Assembly (NCBI GenBank): GCA_023249405.1
Contig: JAHFCR010000034.1
Coordinates: 1-32,102 of the forward strand
Direction: 5' to 3'
DNA: 32,102 bases
DNA from: Peptococcaceae bacterium
GTDB lineage: Bacteria > Bacillota > DSM-12270 > Thermacetogeniales > Thermacetogeniaceae
Positions 16,138-24,703 of the stretch are shown here, in pieces (positions within the stretch are counted from its first letter, which is position 1; each line of letters opens with the position of its first letter). The notes under the pieces were generated by a model, which ran no database searches, had not been told where the DNA came from, and was given only the letters and a program-made list of their open reading frames with translations. The translations under genes and the position numbers were made by a program.

Positions 16138-16169
16138 CCTGCGTTGGCATTATGCCGGCGCAGGTTTTT
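16138..16169 (+). terminator. Rho-independent terminator of the ctsR-clpC operon
   Basis: The stem CCTGCGTTGGC pairs with GCCGGCGCAGG (11 bp including two G-T pairs) around an ATTAT loop and is followed at once by TTTTTG. It lies 54 bp after the clpC stop and ends the operon. Confidence 0.9.
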
Positions 16170-16214
16170 GTTTGCATCAGATCGCCGCACCGCATATATA
16201 TATAAGGTGAGGTG

Positions 16215-16565
16215 ATGATAGTGTCTGATGAACAGCATGTGCACAACTTTTCCGGGATGACCTCCCATGACGCCGGCCATAGCCATCAATTTGACGGCAC
16301 TACAAGGGCGGCGTATACGGGAGGGGCCCATAACCACAACGTATACACCACTTGTGTGGCTCAGAACCACAGCCATGCGCTTTCCGGCTATACCGGCCAG
16401 AACATTTCGGGCCAAAACAGCCACGTGCACCAGTTCAACGGGTTGACTGACAGCGCTAATGTTCCGGAACACCACAGGCATTCGTTTAATGTCACTACCG
16501 GCGGGGCCCAACTGATCGGCGGCCCCGGAGGCAACTGGACGCAGGGTCCGGGGCCGGCCTATTAA
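16215..16565 (+). CDS. YmaF-like histidine-rich repeat protein
   Basis: The small protein (116 aa from ATG 16215) is made of six repeats, each with an HxH pair (HVH, HSH, HNH, HSH, HVH, HRH) spaced about 17-23 residues and often followed by Phe/Gly and Thr, as in HQFDGTT and HQFNGLT. This matches the YmaF family of Bacillota, whose function is not established. The regular HxH array suggests metal binding or a repetitive beta structure. There is no signal peptide or membrane segment. AAGGTGAGGTG at 16204-16214 is the ribosome site. GTG 16212 and GTG 16221 are alternative starts. It stands alone between two terminators, so it has its own promoter, possibly in the AT-rich TATATATATAA stretch near 16194-16205. 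Confidence 0.75.
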   Translation: MIVSDEQHVHNFSGMTSHDAGHSHQFDGTTRAAYTGGAHNHNVYTTCVAQNHSHALSGYTGQNISGQNSHVHQFNGLTDSANVPEHHRHSFNVTTGGAQLIGGPGGNWTQGPGPAY

Positions 16566-16658
16566 TCCGTGATTGAGGCCGGGTGACCCGGGAGCGATCG
16601 GCTCGTCTGAGACACGACGCCGCGCCCATTGGGTGCCCGGCCACCAACAGGTTTTAGA

Positions 16659-16696
16659 AAAACAACAGGTGGGGTTTTGGCCCCACCTGTTGTTTT
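16659..16696. terminator. Bidirectional terminator between ymaF-like gene and RND operon
   Basis: A perfect 16-bp stem AAAACAACAGGTGGGG / CCCCACCTGTTGTTTT encloses a TTTTGG loop. A and T tracts at the two ends let it act on both strands. It serves the rightward small gene and the leftward RND pump genes. Confidence 0.93.
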
Positions 16697-16706
16697 AGCG
16701 TGTATT

Positions 16707-19700
16707 TTATGCCGATGCTGACTGGCTGGCGCTCTTGGCGGGGAACCACCGCCGGTGGCGCAGGTCGTCCAGGACGGTGTACATGACCGGCACCAGCACC
16801 AGGGTGACCAGGGTCGAGAGGATCAGCCCGAACACCACCACGGTGGCCATGGGCGCCTCACTCTCGGCTCCGGCGCCGCGCCCCAGCATCAGGGGGAACA
16901 TGGCCAGCACCGTGACCATGGTGGTCATCAGGATTGGCCGGAGCCGGATCGGCCCGGCCCGGTAGAGCGCCTCCCGGACCGGCAGCCCTCCTCTGTGCAA
17001 CTGGTTGGTATAGTCGACCAGCACGATGGCGTTGTTCACCACGATGCCGATCAGCATGATCATGCCCATGATGGCGTTGATGCTGATCGACTGCCGCATC
17101 ACCAGCAGGCCCAGGGCCGCCCCGACGAAGGTGGGGGGCAGGGAGAACATGATCACGAACGGGGTGAACAGCGACTCGAACAGCCCGGCCATCACCATAT
17201 ACATCAGGATGATGGAGAGCGGCATCACCAGGCCCAGAGACTTGAAAGAGGAGGACATGTCCAGGGCCTGGCCGCCGAAGGACCAGGTGTAGCCGGAGGG
17301 CAGGGTCAGCTGTCCGAGCCTGGCCTGCACGTCATTCTGCACCTGGCCGACGCTGCGCCCGAACACATCGGCCTGTACGGTGATCTGGTCCATCTGATTC
17401 TGCCTCCTGATGGACATCGGGCCGACCGCCGGCTTGACAGTGGCCAGATCGGTCAGGGGGATCTGAGCGCCTGAGGGGCTGGCCACGGTCATGTCATTGA
17501 TGTTGGCATAGTCCCGGGTGTAATCCTCGGGCAGCATGACCACCACGTCGACCGAGGTCGAGCCGGCGATGTAGCTGGTGCCCCTGGTCCCGGCGTAGTC
17601 GGCGCGCAGGGTGTTCAGGATCTGCTGGGTGGTGATCCCGAACTGGGCCGCCCGCACCCGGTCGATATTGATATCGTATTCGGGAGTGGTCCGGTCAGCC
17701 CCATTCTGCACGCTGCGGATGCCCTGCACCTGGCCGATCTGGCTGGCCACCAGGTCGCCCAGCTGGGTCAATACGTTCAGATCGTTGCCCTGCAGCACGA
17801 TCTGGATCGCCGTTCCATAGGAGCGGCCCATGGATTGCTGGGTGGCCTGGATGCTGATCTGGGCGCCGGGGATCATGGCCGTCTGCTGGCGCAGACTCTC
17901 GACCGCCTGGAACACGCTCCGCTTGCGTTCAGCCAGAGGCTTGAGGTTGACGTTGATGCTGGATGTATAGGTGGAGCCCTGCGACGCCTGGAAATTGCCG
18001 CCTCCGCTGCCCACCACGGTATAGACCGAGTCCGTCTCCGGCATGTCGGTGATCAGCTTTTCGATCCGTCCGGTGACCTGGTTGGTGACATCCAGCTTGG
18101 TGCCCTGGGTCAGGGTGGTGCGCACCGAATACTGGCCCTGGTCCAGATTTGGCGACAGCTCGAACCCGAGCACCGGAATCATCAATAAACTTACCAACAG
18201 CATGATCAGGGTGGCTGTCAGCACCATCTTGCGGTGCCCGAGCGCCCACCTCAACAGCCGCTCATACTGCTGTTTCAGTTTCTCGATGCCGTTGTAGAAA
18301 GCATTGGCCGGATTCCAGCGAGCCCCGCCTCCCTCCGCTTCCGGTGAGGACTCCTGGCCGCCCATCAACCGGGCCGACAGCATCGGCACCATGGTCAGGG
18401 CGCCCAACAGCGCCGCCAGGTGCGAGAAGACCACCGCCAGGGCCATCGGCAGGAACATCTGGGAGGCCAGCCCCTGGACAAAGACGATCGGGGCGAACAC
18501 GCTGATCTGGGATAGGGCGCTGGCGATCACGGCAGTGCCCACCTCTCCTGCCCCCAGCTTGGCTGCCGGAAAAGCGTCATGTCCGGCCTGGCGGTAGCGA
18601 AAGATGCTCTCGATCACCACCACTGCAAAATCGACCAGCGACCCCAATCCGAGAGCCAGGCCGCCCAGGGTGATGGTGTTGATCGTCTGGCCGGAAAAAT
18701 ACATGGCGGCGAAGGTGGAGATCACGGAGATGGGGATGACCACGGCGATCACCAGGGTGTTGCGCACCTTGCGCAGGAACAGCCAGAGGATGATCAGGGA
18801 GAACAGGCCGCCCAGCAGTGTATGGTTGACCACCGTGCCGATCGATTCCCGGATGAATGCGGCCTGGTCGCTGACCATGGTCAGCTGCAGGCCCTTGGGC
18901 AGGGAGCGGTTGATGGCGGGCAGGACCTTTTGCACGTTGCTGGAGACCTGCACGGTGTTGCCGCCGGAGATCTTCATGATGTCCAGTGTGACGCAGGGGA
19001 TACCGTTAAAATAGGCTAATGCTGAGACGTCGGCATAGGTATCCTTGACCTGGGCGAGATCGGAGATCAGGATATTGCCGCCTGACGGCAGGTGAACCGG
19101 CACGTTGAGCACATCTCCCGGCGTGATGAACTGCCCGTTGATATGCAGGTCGATCAGCTGATTGCCCTTCCTGACCAGGCCGGCATCCCCCTGCATGTTG
19201 TCGGCCTGCAGGGCCTGGACGACCGAGGTGATCGACAGGCCGTAGTTGCGCAGCCGGTCCTGGTTGACCACCACCTGGATCTGCCGGGTGTTGCCGCCGT
19301 TCACGTTGACCGCCGACACCCCCTCCACCTGCTGGACCCCGGGGGTGACTACATCGTCCGCCAACTGCTTCAACTGCTCCACATCGGCGTTTTTGCCGGA
19401 CAGGGCCAGGGTCATGATCGGGCTGCTGTTGGGGTCGATGCGCGTGATCACCGGGGCATTGGCATCGGATGGCAGCCGCGATGTGACCTGGTTGACCTTG
19501 TCCCGCATATCGGCGACCGCCTGGTCCAGGTTGGCGCCGTAGTTGAAGCGCAGCATGACCATGGACTGGCCGCTGCGGGAGGTGGAGTCCACCTCGCTGA
19601 CGTTGGCGACGGTGCTCATCACCGCCTCCAGCGGCTTGGTCACCTGCTGCTCGACCACCGACGGGGTATAGCCGGGCCAGGATACCGACACGGTGGCTAT

Positions 19701-19829
19701 GGGAATGTCCATGGCCGGGTACAGATCCACCGGCAGGAGGGGCAGGGCGATCAGGCCGAGCAGGATCAGGGCCACCATCACCATGGAGATCAGCACCGGG
19801 CGGTCTACTGAGAGGTCGGCTAGTCTCAT
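16707..19829 (-). CDS. RND-family multidrug efflux permease (AcrB/SwrC-like)
   Basis: The 1040-aa inner-membrane pump has the standard RND plan: an N-terminal helix (RPVLISMVMVALILLGLIAL), a large porter loop (YPAMDIPIATVSVSWPG), helices 2-6, a second helix-loop-helices half, and 12 membrane segments in all. In TM4 the usual acidic pair is reduced to a single Asp in GSLVDFAVVVIESIF, and TM10 has IVVNNAIVLVDYTNQL, with Asn where AcrB has Lys. It is driven by proton motive force and exports amphiphilic compounds. It overlaps the upstream adaptor gene by 4 bp (ATGA), so the two are coupled. No TolC-like gene is adjacent, as in Gram-positive SwrC systems. Confidence 0.93.
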   Translation of the reverse strand: MRLADLSVDRPVLISMVMVALILLGLIALPLLPVDLYPAMDIPIATVSVSWPGYTPSVVEQQVTKPLEAVMSTVANVSEVDSTSRSGQSMVMLRFNYGANLDQAVADMRDKVNQVTSRLPSDANAPVITRIDPNSSPIMTLALSGKNADVEQLKQLADDVVTPGVQQVEGVSAVNVNGGNTRQIQVVVNQDRLRNYGLSITSVVQALQADNMQGDAGLVRKGNQLIDLHINGQFITPGDVLNVPVHLPSGGNILISDLAQVKDTYADVSALAYFNGIPCVTLDIMKISGGNTVQVSSNVQKVLPAINRSLPKGLQLTMVSDQAAFIRESIGTVVNHTLLGGLFSLIILWLFLRKVRNTLVIAVVIPISVISTFAAMYFSGQTINTITLGGLALGLGSLVDFAVVVIESIFRYRQAGHDAFPAAKLGAGEVGTAVIASALSQISVFAPIVFVQGLASQMFLPMALAVVFSHLAALLGALTMVPMLSARLMGGQESSPEAEGGGARWNPANAFYNGIEKLKQQYERLLRWALGHRKMVLTATLIMLLVSLLMIPVLGFELSPNLDQGQYSVRTTLTQGTKLDVTNQVTGRIEKLITDMPETDSVYTVVGSGGGNFQASQGSTYTSSINVNLKPLAERKRSVFQAVESLRQQTAMIPGAQISIQATQQSMGRSYGTAIQIVLQGNDLNVLTQLGDLVASQIGQVQGIRSVQNGADRTTPEYDINIDRVRAAQFGITTQQILNTLRADYAGTRGTSYIAGSTSVDVVVMLPEDYTRDYANINDMTVASPSGAQIPLTDLATVKPAVGPMSIRRQNQMDQITVQADVFGRSVGQVQNDVQARLGQLTLPSGYTWSFGGQALDMSSSFKSLGLVMPLSIILMYMVMAGLFESLFTPFVIMFSLPPTFVGAALGLLVMRQSISINAIMGMIMLIGIVVNNAIVLVDYTNQLHRGGLPVREALYRAGPIRLRPILMTTMVTVLAMFPLMLGRGAGAESEAPMATVVVFGLILSTLVTLVLVPVMYTVLDDLRHRRWFPAKSASQSASA

Positions 19830-21034
19830 CTGGCTGCTCCCCGCCCGGCACCGGCTGCTCCCCGCTTGACGCTGTTAAGCATGCCCTGAACCCCCGACTG
19901 ATTGGCATCCTGCACCACGGTCACCCTGGTGCCGTCGGCGAGCAGGTCCTGGCCGTTGATGACCAGTTGCGCCCCCGCCTGCAGCCCGCCGGTGATCACT
20001 GCCTGGTCGCTGGAAACCGCCCCCATCTGCACCATGTGCAGGTGGGCGACATTGTTTTCCACCGTGAAAACCTCACTGCCCTGGGGGGTTTCCACCACCG
20101 CCTGCACCGGTATGATGATGCCGGGCTGGGTGGTCAATCCGGTAAACCGGATGGAGGCAGTCATTCCGGGCAGGGTGCGCGGGTCTGGATTGGCGATCTG
20201 TATTTTAACCGGATAGGCATGGCTGGTGGCGTCCAGCCCCGGGCTGACGTTGGTCACCTTGCCCTGGAAGGCCGTCGTCCCCAATTCGGGAATGGTGATC
20301 TGAGCCGTTGTCCCTGGTTTAACGTTGGCAATATTCTGATCGGAAACATTCACCAGCACAAACAGGGAACTGGTCTGGGCAATGGTGAACAGCGTCGTCT
20401 GTGACGACACCTGTTCCCCCGCTTCGATGTTGCGGGAGGACACGATGCCGCCGATGGGCGAGGTGATGGCTAATTCCTGCAACTGCTGCTGGATGGCCGA
20501 TACGGCGGCCCGGTCCTTTTGCAGCGTTGCCTGAGCGGCCTTCAGCTGTGCCTGGGTGGTGTTCATTTTCAGGCGGACCTGCTCCAGGTCTGCCTGGGAG
20601 ATCGCCCCGCCGCCATAGATCGCCTCCTGGCGCTGCTCATCTGCCGCCGCCTGGTCGCCGGCGGCCTGATTATTCTGTACCTGTGCCTGGTCGTACTGGA
20701 TCTGGGCCTGGGATTGCGCCAGCTGATTGCCCAGATCGACCGGATCGAGCTGGGCCAGCACCTGGCCTGTAGAGACCCGGTCGCCGATATCGGCGCTCAC
20801 CGACTGTACGTGGCCGGCTATCTTGGCGCCCAGGTTGGTCTGGATATTGGCGACCACGGTCCCGGTCAGGGAGTTGACACTGCTCACATCGCCGACCTGC
20901 ACCGGTGCCGTCTGCACCGGAATGGCCTGTCCTCCCCGCGCGGAAGCCGTAGTTTTTGCCGCGCAGCCGGAAACGAATAAGGCAGCCATTGCTAAAAACA
21001 CCGGAATCAGATAAATACGGGTTTGAGATTGCAA
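19826..21034 (-). CDS. RND efflux periplasmic-adaptor/membrane-fusion lipoprotein
   Basis: The 402-aa protein begins with a lipoprotein signal ending VSGC (Cys24), so it should be anchored to the outer face of the cytoplasmic membrane. A split biotinyl-lipoyl domain (SLTGTVVANIQTNLGAKIAG ... AITSPIGGIVSSRNIEAGEQV) flanks an alpha-helical hairpin of about 90 residues rich in Gln and Ala. A beta-barrel (LFVLVNVSDQNIANVKPG) and a membrane-proximal domain follow. This is the HlyD/AcrA layout. The TTG start at 21034 is 7 bp after GGAGG; an ATG at 21041 is in another frame. It is the first gene of a two-gene operon with the RND permease. Confidence 0.92.
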   Translation of the reverse strand: MQSQTRIYLIPVFLAMAALFVSGCAAKTTASARGGQAIPVQTAPVQVGDVSSVNSLTGTVVANIQTNLGAKIAGHVQSVSADIGDRVSTGQVLAQLDPVDLGNQLAQSQAQIQYDQAQVQNNQAAGDQAAADEQRQEAIYGGGAISQADLEQVRLKMNTTQAQLKAAQATLQKDRAAVSAIQQQLQELAITSPIGGIVSSRNIEAGEQVSSQTTLFTIAQTSSLFVLVNVSDQNIANVKPGTTAQITIPELGTTAFQGKVTNVSPGLDATSHAYPVKIQIANPDPRTLPGMTASIRFTGLTTQPGIIIPVQAVVETPQGSEVFTVENNVAHLHMVQMGAVSSDQAVITGGLQAGAQLVINGQDLLADGTRVTVVQDANQSGVQGMLNSVKRGAAGAGRGAAR

Positions 21035-21364
21035 GCTTCATCCTCCAAAGATCTGACTTATTGACCGCGAAAAACTGCTGGTTTATCGCCGCAACCAGAA
21101 TTACATTTTAATTCTATGGGCATCCTTTATTGGAAACCTGAAAATTAGATAAGAAAAGTGTTAACTTTTTTACCGAAAAAAATTGGGGGATTATGGTGCA
21201 ATTATTGTGCAAGCAAGTTGCATTTTGATAATGTTTGTATTAAGATATTCTAGAAGTTAGGAAGAACTGAAAAGACTTTTGCCGCCTCCTGTTACACAGA
21301 AAGGGCAAGGTGCTTTGAAGGTATTCCGCTTTGAATGAAATACGGAAGGAGGCGCAGAAAGCAT
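21035..21364. other. Divergent region between the RND operon and csp, 330 bp
   Basis: AT-rich, with no protein gene. It includes an inverted repeat AGAATT-ACATTTT-AATTCT at 21097-21115, which could be an operator for the leftward RND operon, and a possible rightward promoter TTGCAT (21218-21223) with TAAGAT (21241-21246) at 17-bp spacing. That promoter would give the cold-shock gene a leader of more than 100 nt, in line with csp mRNAs in general. None of these sites is strong enough to be certain. Confidence 0.4.
21097..21115. promoter_or_regulatory. Candidate operator, inverted repeat upstream of the RND operon
   Basis: The 6-bp arms AGAATT and AATTCT are separated by 7 bp, lying about 65 bp upstream of the adaptor start on the minus strand. 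Pumps of this type are commonly controlled by TetR or MarR regulators, but no such gene is in the window, so this is only a candidate site. Confidence 0.25.
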
Positions 21365-21562
21365 ATGCAAGGGAAAGTCAAGTGGTTCAACGCTGAAAAG
21401 GGTTACGGCTTCATCGAACAGGATGAAGGTGGCGACATCTTTGTCCATTACTCAGCCATTCAGGGCGAAGGCTACAAGACCCTTGAAGAGGGACAGAGAG
21501 TGCAGTTTGACGTCGTTCAGGGCAATCGCGGACCTCAGGCGGCCAACGTAAGCAAGCTGTAA
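21365..21562 (+). CDS. Cold-shock domain protein (CspA family)
   Basis: The 65-aa single-domain OB-fold protein has RNP1 as KGYGFIEQ and RNP2 as DIFVHYSAI, preceded by GKVKWFNAE. It binds single-stranded RNA and DNA and acts as an RNA chaperone. Length and motifs match the family exactly. ATG 21365 is used because MQGKVKWFN is the usual N-terminus. AAGGAGG at 21345-21351 is 13 bp away, somewhat far. The longer frame from 21335 would include that site and is unlikely. It is monocistronic, with a terminator right after it. Confidence 0.95.
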   Translation: MQGKVKWFNAEKGYGFIEQDEGGDIFVHYSAIQGEGYKTLEEGQRVQFDVVQGNRGPQAANVSKL

Positions 21563-21593
21563 GCCGTAGGGACAACACAACAAGCAATTTACA

Positions 21594-21628
21594 AAAAGGC
21601 TCTTACCCCTCGGGGACAGGAGCCTTTT
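21594..21628 (+). terminator. Terminator after the cold-shock gene
   Basis: AAAAGGCTC pairs with GAGCCTTTT, with an inner CCCC/GGGG stem in the loop. The A and T tracts at the ends could allow action on both strands. It lies 32 bp after the csp stop. Confidence 0.8.
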
Positions 21629-21686
21629 GCCATTGTTCGCATAATTCTGCATCTTTGTGCCTTTTGTACTAGTAGGGGAGGGGCTA

Positions 21687-23195
21687 ATGAGCGAAGACTG
21701 GTTGACGCGGCGTAAAAGCCAGATGCCAAACTTTGTCGCCACCACTCATCTGGGCGGGTTGCTGCTCTGCGCAATAGTCCTTCTCCTCATGGGGCTGCGT
21801 CCGGGCCAGTCCGGGCAGATCACCGCCCACTTCACCTGGATCGGCATGGGTGCCTGCCTGCTCTTGCTTTACTGGGCCATGACCGGATACATCCATAAAA
21901 ACCTGCTTATCCGCCTCCGGATTATCGACCCGGATCTGATTGCCTACGCCCTGCTGGCTCTTCTCTTTGCCTTGGCGGTAGCGCTCTCCGCCGGCGAGAA
22001 CACCGCGGTCAAGCTGCTGTTGCTGGTCCCGGTGATCATTGCGGCCACCTCCGGCGGGCGGTTGCCCGGGATGATCACCGCTGCCGTTGCCGGTGGTTCC
22101 CTGACCGTGGTATCTGTATTGGGGGTATCCCTGGTGGGCGGCCAGAGCGGGACGCTGTCAGCCGATCTCATCTTCACCGGGCTGGCGCTGCTGGTTGGCT
22201 GGCTGATCGGAGGCCTGGGCGGTGTGGATACCGGCGGTTATTTAAGCAGCGCCCGGAAGTGCGCTGCCGGGACGGATGGGCCCGCAGTTCGGGATGATAG
22301 TATAGATGTCTTCAGCGCCGAACTGCGGGGAGAGATCATTGAACGGCGCTGCCTGGATGAGATGCTCCAGTCCCAGCAGCATTTCTTGATCATCTCCACC
22401 GCCCTGGAGAATGCGCGGCTATTTGAGGAAACCCAGCGGGCCTATGAACGGCTCGATCATCTGCAGCAGCAATTGCTGCAGTCCCAGAAACTGGAGGCGC
22501 AGGGCCAACTGGCCGCAGGTATGGCTCACGAGGTAAACAACCAGTTAACGGTGATCAGAGGCTGCATCGATTTCTATTGCCTGCAACATGGCCAGGATGA
22601 AGCGCTGCTCAAGGCTTTTGAAAGAATCCGCAAAGCCACCGATGTTTCGGCCAATCTGATCCGTAAAGTGATGCTGTGGGGGCGGCAGGCATCCCAGTGC
22701 CGGGCGCCCGTCAACTTAAACCAGAATGTTGCGGAACTGGGGGAGGCGTTGCAGCAGGTATTGACCCCGAGCATGATCGCCCTGAATTTCCAGTTGGCCG
22801 GAGACCTCTGGCTGATCAGCGCCGACAGCGGCAATATCGACCAGGTAGTGGTCAATCTGGCGGTCAATGCCCGGGACGCCATGCCTAAGGGAGGCATCAT
22901 CGCCATCGGGACCCGGAATCTGATACTCGACGGCCCCTGTCCCGGCCAACCGGAGGCTATCCGTACCGGCCGCTTTGTCTGCCTGTCGGTAAGCGACACC
23001 GGCGTCGGCATGGACGATGAGACTCTCTCCCGCCTTTTTGAGCCGTTCTATACCACCAAGCAAGCGGGTAAGGGCACCGGGCTCGGCCTGGCGGTGGCCC
23101 ACGGTATCGTCAGCGATCACGACGGCTGGTTCAATGTCAGGAGCTGCCTGGGCCAGGGAAGCTGTTTCGAGATCTACTTCCCCGCCCTAAAGTGA
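21687..23195 (+). CDS. Membrane sensor histidine kinase (short paralogue)
   Basis: The 502-aa protein has about six N-terminal membrane helices (residues 20-180), a linker, a coiled-coil (ENARLFEETQRAYERL...QQQLLQSQKLE), an H-box LAAGMAHEVNNQL with the phospho-acceptor His281, and a HATPase_c domain with N-box VVNLAVNARDAMPKGG, DTGVGMD, F-box LFEPFYTT and GTGLGLAVAHGI. It has no PAS, GAF or receiver domain. ATG 21687 follows AGGGGAGGGG. From the coiled-coil to the end it is closely related to the 939-aa kinase at 28984-31803, and the membrane parts share LLLVPVII and VGWLIGG-type stretches. The ISTALENARLF segment is the usual last helix of a GAF domain, although the GAF domain itself is missing. 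No response regulator gene is adjacent. Confidence 0.88.
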   Translation: MSEDWLTRRKSQMPNFVATTHLGGLLLCAIVLLLMGLRPGQSGQITAHFTWIGMGACLLLLYWAMTGYIHKNLLIRLRIIDPDLIAYALLALLFALAVALSAGENTAVKLLLLVPVIIAATSGGRLPGMITAAVAGGSLTVVSVLGVSLVGGQSGTLSADLIFTGLALLVGWLIGGLGGVDTGGYLSSARKCAAGTDGPAVRDDSIDVFSAELRGEIIERRCLDEMLQSQQHFLIISTALENARLFEETQRAYERLDHLQQQLLQSQKLEAQGQLAAGMAHEVNNQLTVIRGCIDFYCLQHGQDEALLKAFERIRKATDVSANLIRKVMLWGRQASQCRAPVNLNQNVAELGEALQQVLTPSMIALNFQLAGDLWLISADSGNIDQVVVNLAVNARDAMPKGGIIAIGTRNLILDGPCPGQPEAIRTGRFVCLSVSDTGVGMDDETLSRLFEPFYTTKQAGKGTGLGLAVAHGIVSDHDGWFNVRSCLGQGSCFEIYFPALK

Positions 23196-23222
23196 GCAGC
23201 TCGCGGCAGCTGCGCAGCGTGG

Positions 23223-23238
23223 GAACCGTCCCCGTGTT
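23223..23238 (+). repeat. Dispersed repeat GAACCGTCCCCGTGTT, copy 2
   Basis: Identical over 16 bases to 12379-12394. It lies in the 46-bp gap between the convergent histidine kinase and metal transporter genes, a typical place for short intergenic repeats. Confidence 0.6.
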
Positions 23239-23241
23239 TCG

Positions 23242-24549
23242 CTATAGGTGGCCGGCGAGGGTCAGATAGATGAGAAGGGCATTCATGCTGATGATCACTC
23301 CGGTGATCAGCCATCCCGGGATATCGGTCAGGCGGTTGTTGACCAGGGCGCCCATCAGGTCCCGGCGCCGCGTTATCAGCAGCATCGGAATGATGGCGAA
23401 GGGCAGGGCGAAGCTCAGGGCCACCTGGCTTAGCACCAGGGAGTTCATGGGGTTGATCCCCGAGGCGATGATGAACATCGCCGGGGCCATGGTGATCAGC
23501 CGGCGCAGGTTGATGGGGATATTCAGGTTGACGAATCCCTGCATGATGGTCTGCCCGGCCATGGTGCCCACGGCGGAGGAGGACAGCCCGGAGGCCAGCA
23601 GGGCGATGCCGAAGGCTCCGCTGGACAGTGTCCCCAGCAGCGGGATGAGCGACTGGTGCGCCTGCTCTATCGTCTCCACCGCCATGCCGTTCCGGTAGAA
23701 GACGGCGGCGGCGACCACCACCATGGCGGCGTTGACCACAAAGGCGATGTTCATGGCGACGGCGATATCGATCTTCTCCATCCGCAGGTGCCGCCGTTTT
23801 TGCTCCACAGTGGCGCAGTCCTGCTGCCGGCACTGCACCAGTTGTGAGTGCAGGTAGATCACGTGGGGCATCACCGTGGCGCCCAGCATGCCCACGGCGA
23901 TCAGCACTGCCTGGCCGTTTGGCAGCATGGGGATCAGGGTATGCAGCCCCACTGCCGCCCAGTCCGGTTTGCACAGGAACAGCTCGATGGTGTAGCCGAT
24001 GCAGATCACTGCTACCAGTATGCCGATGATCCATTCCACCACCCGCTGTCCGTACTTCTCCATGTAGACGATGCCGAAGGTCAGCGCCCCGGTCAGGAGC
24101 CCGGCGTAGAGCAGGGGTATATGGAACAGCAGGTACAGCCCCAGGGCGCCGCCCAGAAACTCTGCCAGGTCGGTGGCCATGGCCGCCAGTTCTGCCTGGA
24201 TCCATAGCAGCCAGTTGGTTGGCCTGGAAAAGACTCGGGCGCACATTTCCGGCAGGTTGTGGCCGGTGGCGATACCCAGCTTGGCGGACATGGACTGCAG
24301 GAAGACGGCCATCAGGTTGCTCCACAGGATGACCCAGATCAGGGTATAGTTGAAGACTGATCCCCCGCTGATGTTGGTGGCGAAGTTGCCGGGATCGATG
24401 TAGGCCACGCTGACCACGAAGGCGGGGCCGAGATACCTCATCAGGGAGCGCAGCTTCCTATATAATTGATGGCCGTTAAAGGCAGGGGATTTGCTGACAG
24501 GCACTTGCTCGGCGGTTAGGCCGATGGCCGGCGCCACGATCTGATCCAT
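23242..24549 (-). CDS. mntH: Nramp-family divalent metal transporter (MntH-like)
   Basis: The 435-aa membrane protein has the TM1 motif DPGN at residues 52-55 and the TM6 motif GATVMPHVIYLHS, the two unwound helices that coordinate Mn2+/Fe2+ in Nramp transporters. Eleven hydrophobic segments follow the family layout, with a Gly-rich LASGLSSSAVGTMAGQ stretch late in the protein. It imports Mn2+ or Fe2+ with protons. ATG 24549 is chosen because GGGGTG lies just upstream; a GTG at 24564 in the same frame overlaps that site. No clear MntR box is visible, but a TTGTT-TCAC-AACAA palindrome lies 80 bp upstream. It is convergent with the kinase gene. Confidence 0.92.
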   Translation of the reverse strand: MDQIVAPAIGLTAEQVPVSKSPAFNGHQLYRKLRSLMRYLGPAFVVSVAYIDPGNFATNISGGSVFNYTLIWVILWSNLMAVFLQSMSAKLGIATGHNLPEMCARVFSRPTNWLLWIQAELAAMATDLAEFLGGALGLYLLFHIPLLYAGLLTGALTFGIVYMEKYGQRVVEWIIGILVAVICIGYTIELFLCKPDWAAVGLHTLIPMLPNGQAVLIAVGMLGATVMPHVIYLHSQLVQCRQQDCATVEQKRRHLRMEKIDIAVAMNIAFVVNAAMVVVAAAVFYRNGMAVETIEQAHQSLIPLLGTLSSGAFGIALLASGLSSSAVGTMAGQTIMQGFVNLNIPINLRRLITMAPAMFIIASGINPMNSLVLSQVALSFALPFAIIPMLLITRRRDLMGALVNNRLTDIPGWLITGVIISMNALLIYLTLAGHL

Positions 24550-24629
24550 AGATGAACACCCCACAACAGCTACATTGATTGGCGTGAAAGCAAGTTGGGC
24601 AGGAGCTAAATCGTAATCCGGGCCTAATT

Positions 24630-24643
24630 TTGTTTCACAACAA
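24630..24643. promoter_or_regulatory. Palindrome TTGTT-TCAC-AACAA upstream of mntH
   Basis: The 5-bp arms lie within an AT-rich stretch about 80 bp before the mntH start on the minus strand and upstream of the PIG-L gene on the plus strand. It could be a metal-regulator site but does not match the MntR or Fur consensus as I know them. Confidence 0.25.
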
Positions 24644-24703
24644 TAAAATATGTGACTGCATCAGCAGTTGTGCTAAAATTGCCGGCTGGCGCATATAATT
24701 TAT

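Noticed and set aside
19006-19908. Second minus-strand frame across the start of the RND permease
   Set aside because: It overlaps the permease and adaptor genes in another frame, and its product is a Gly/Arg/Pro/Gln-rich shadow.
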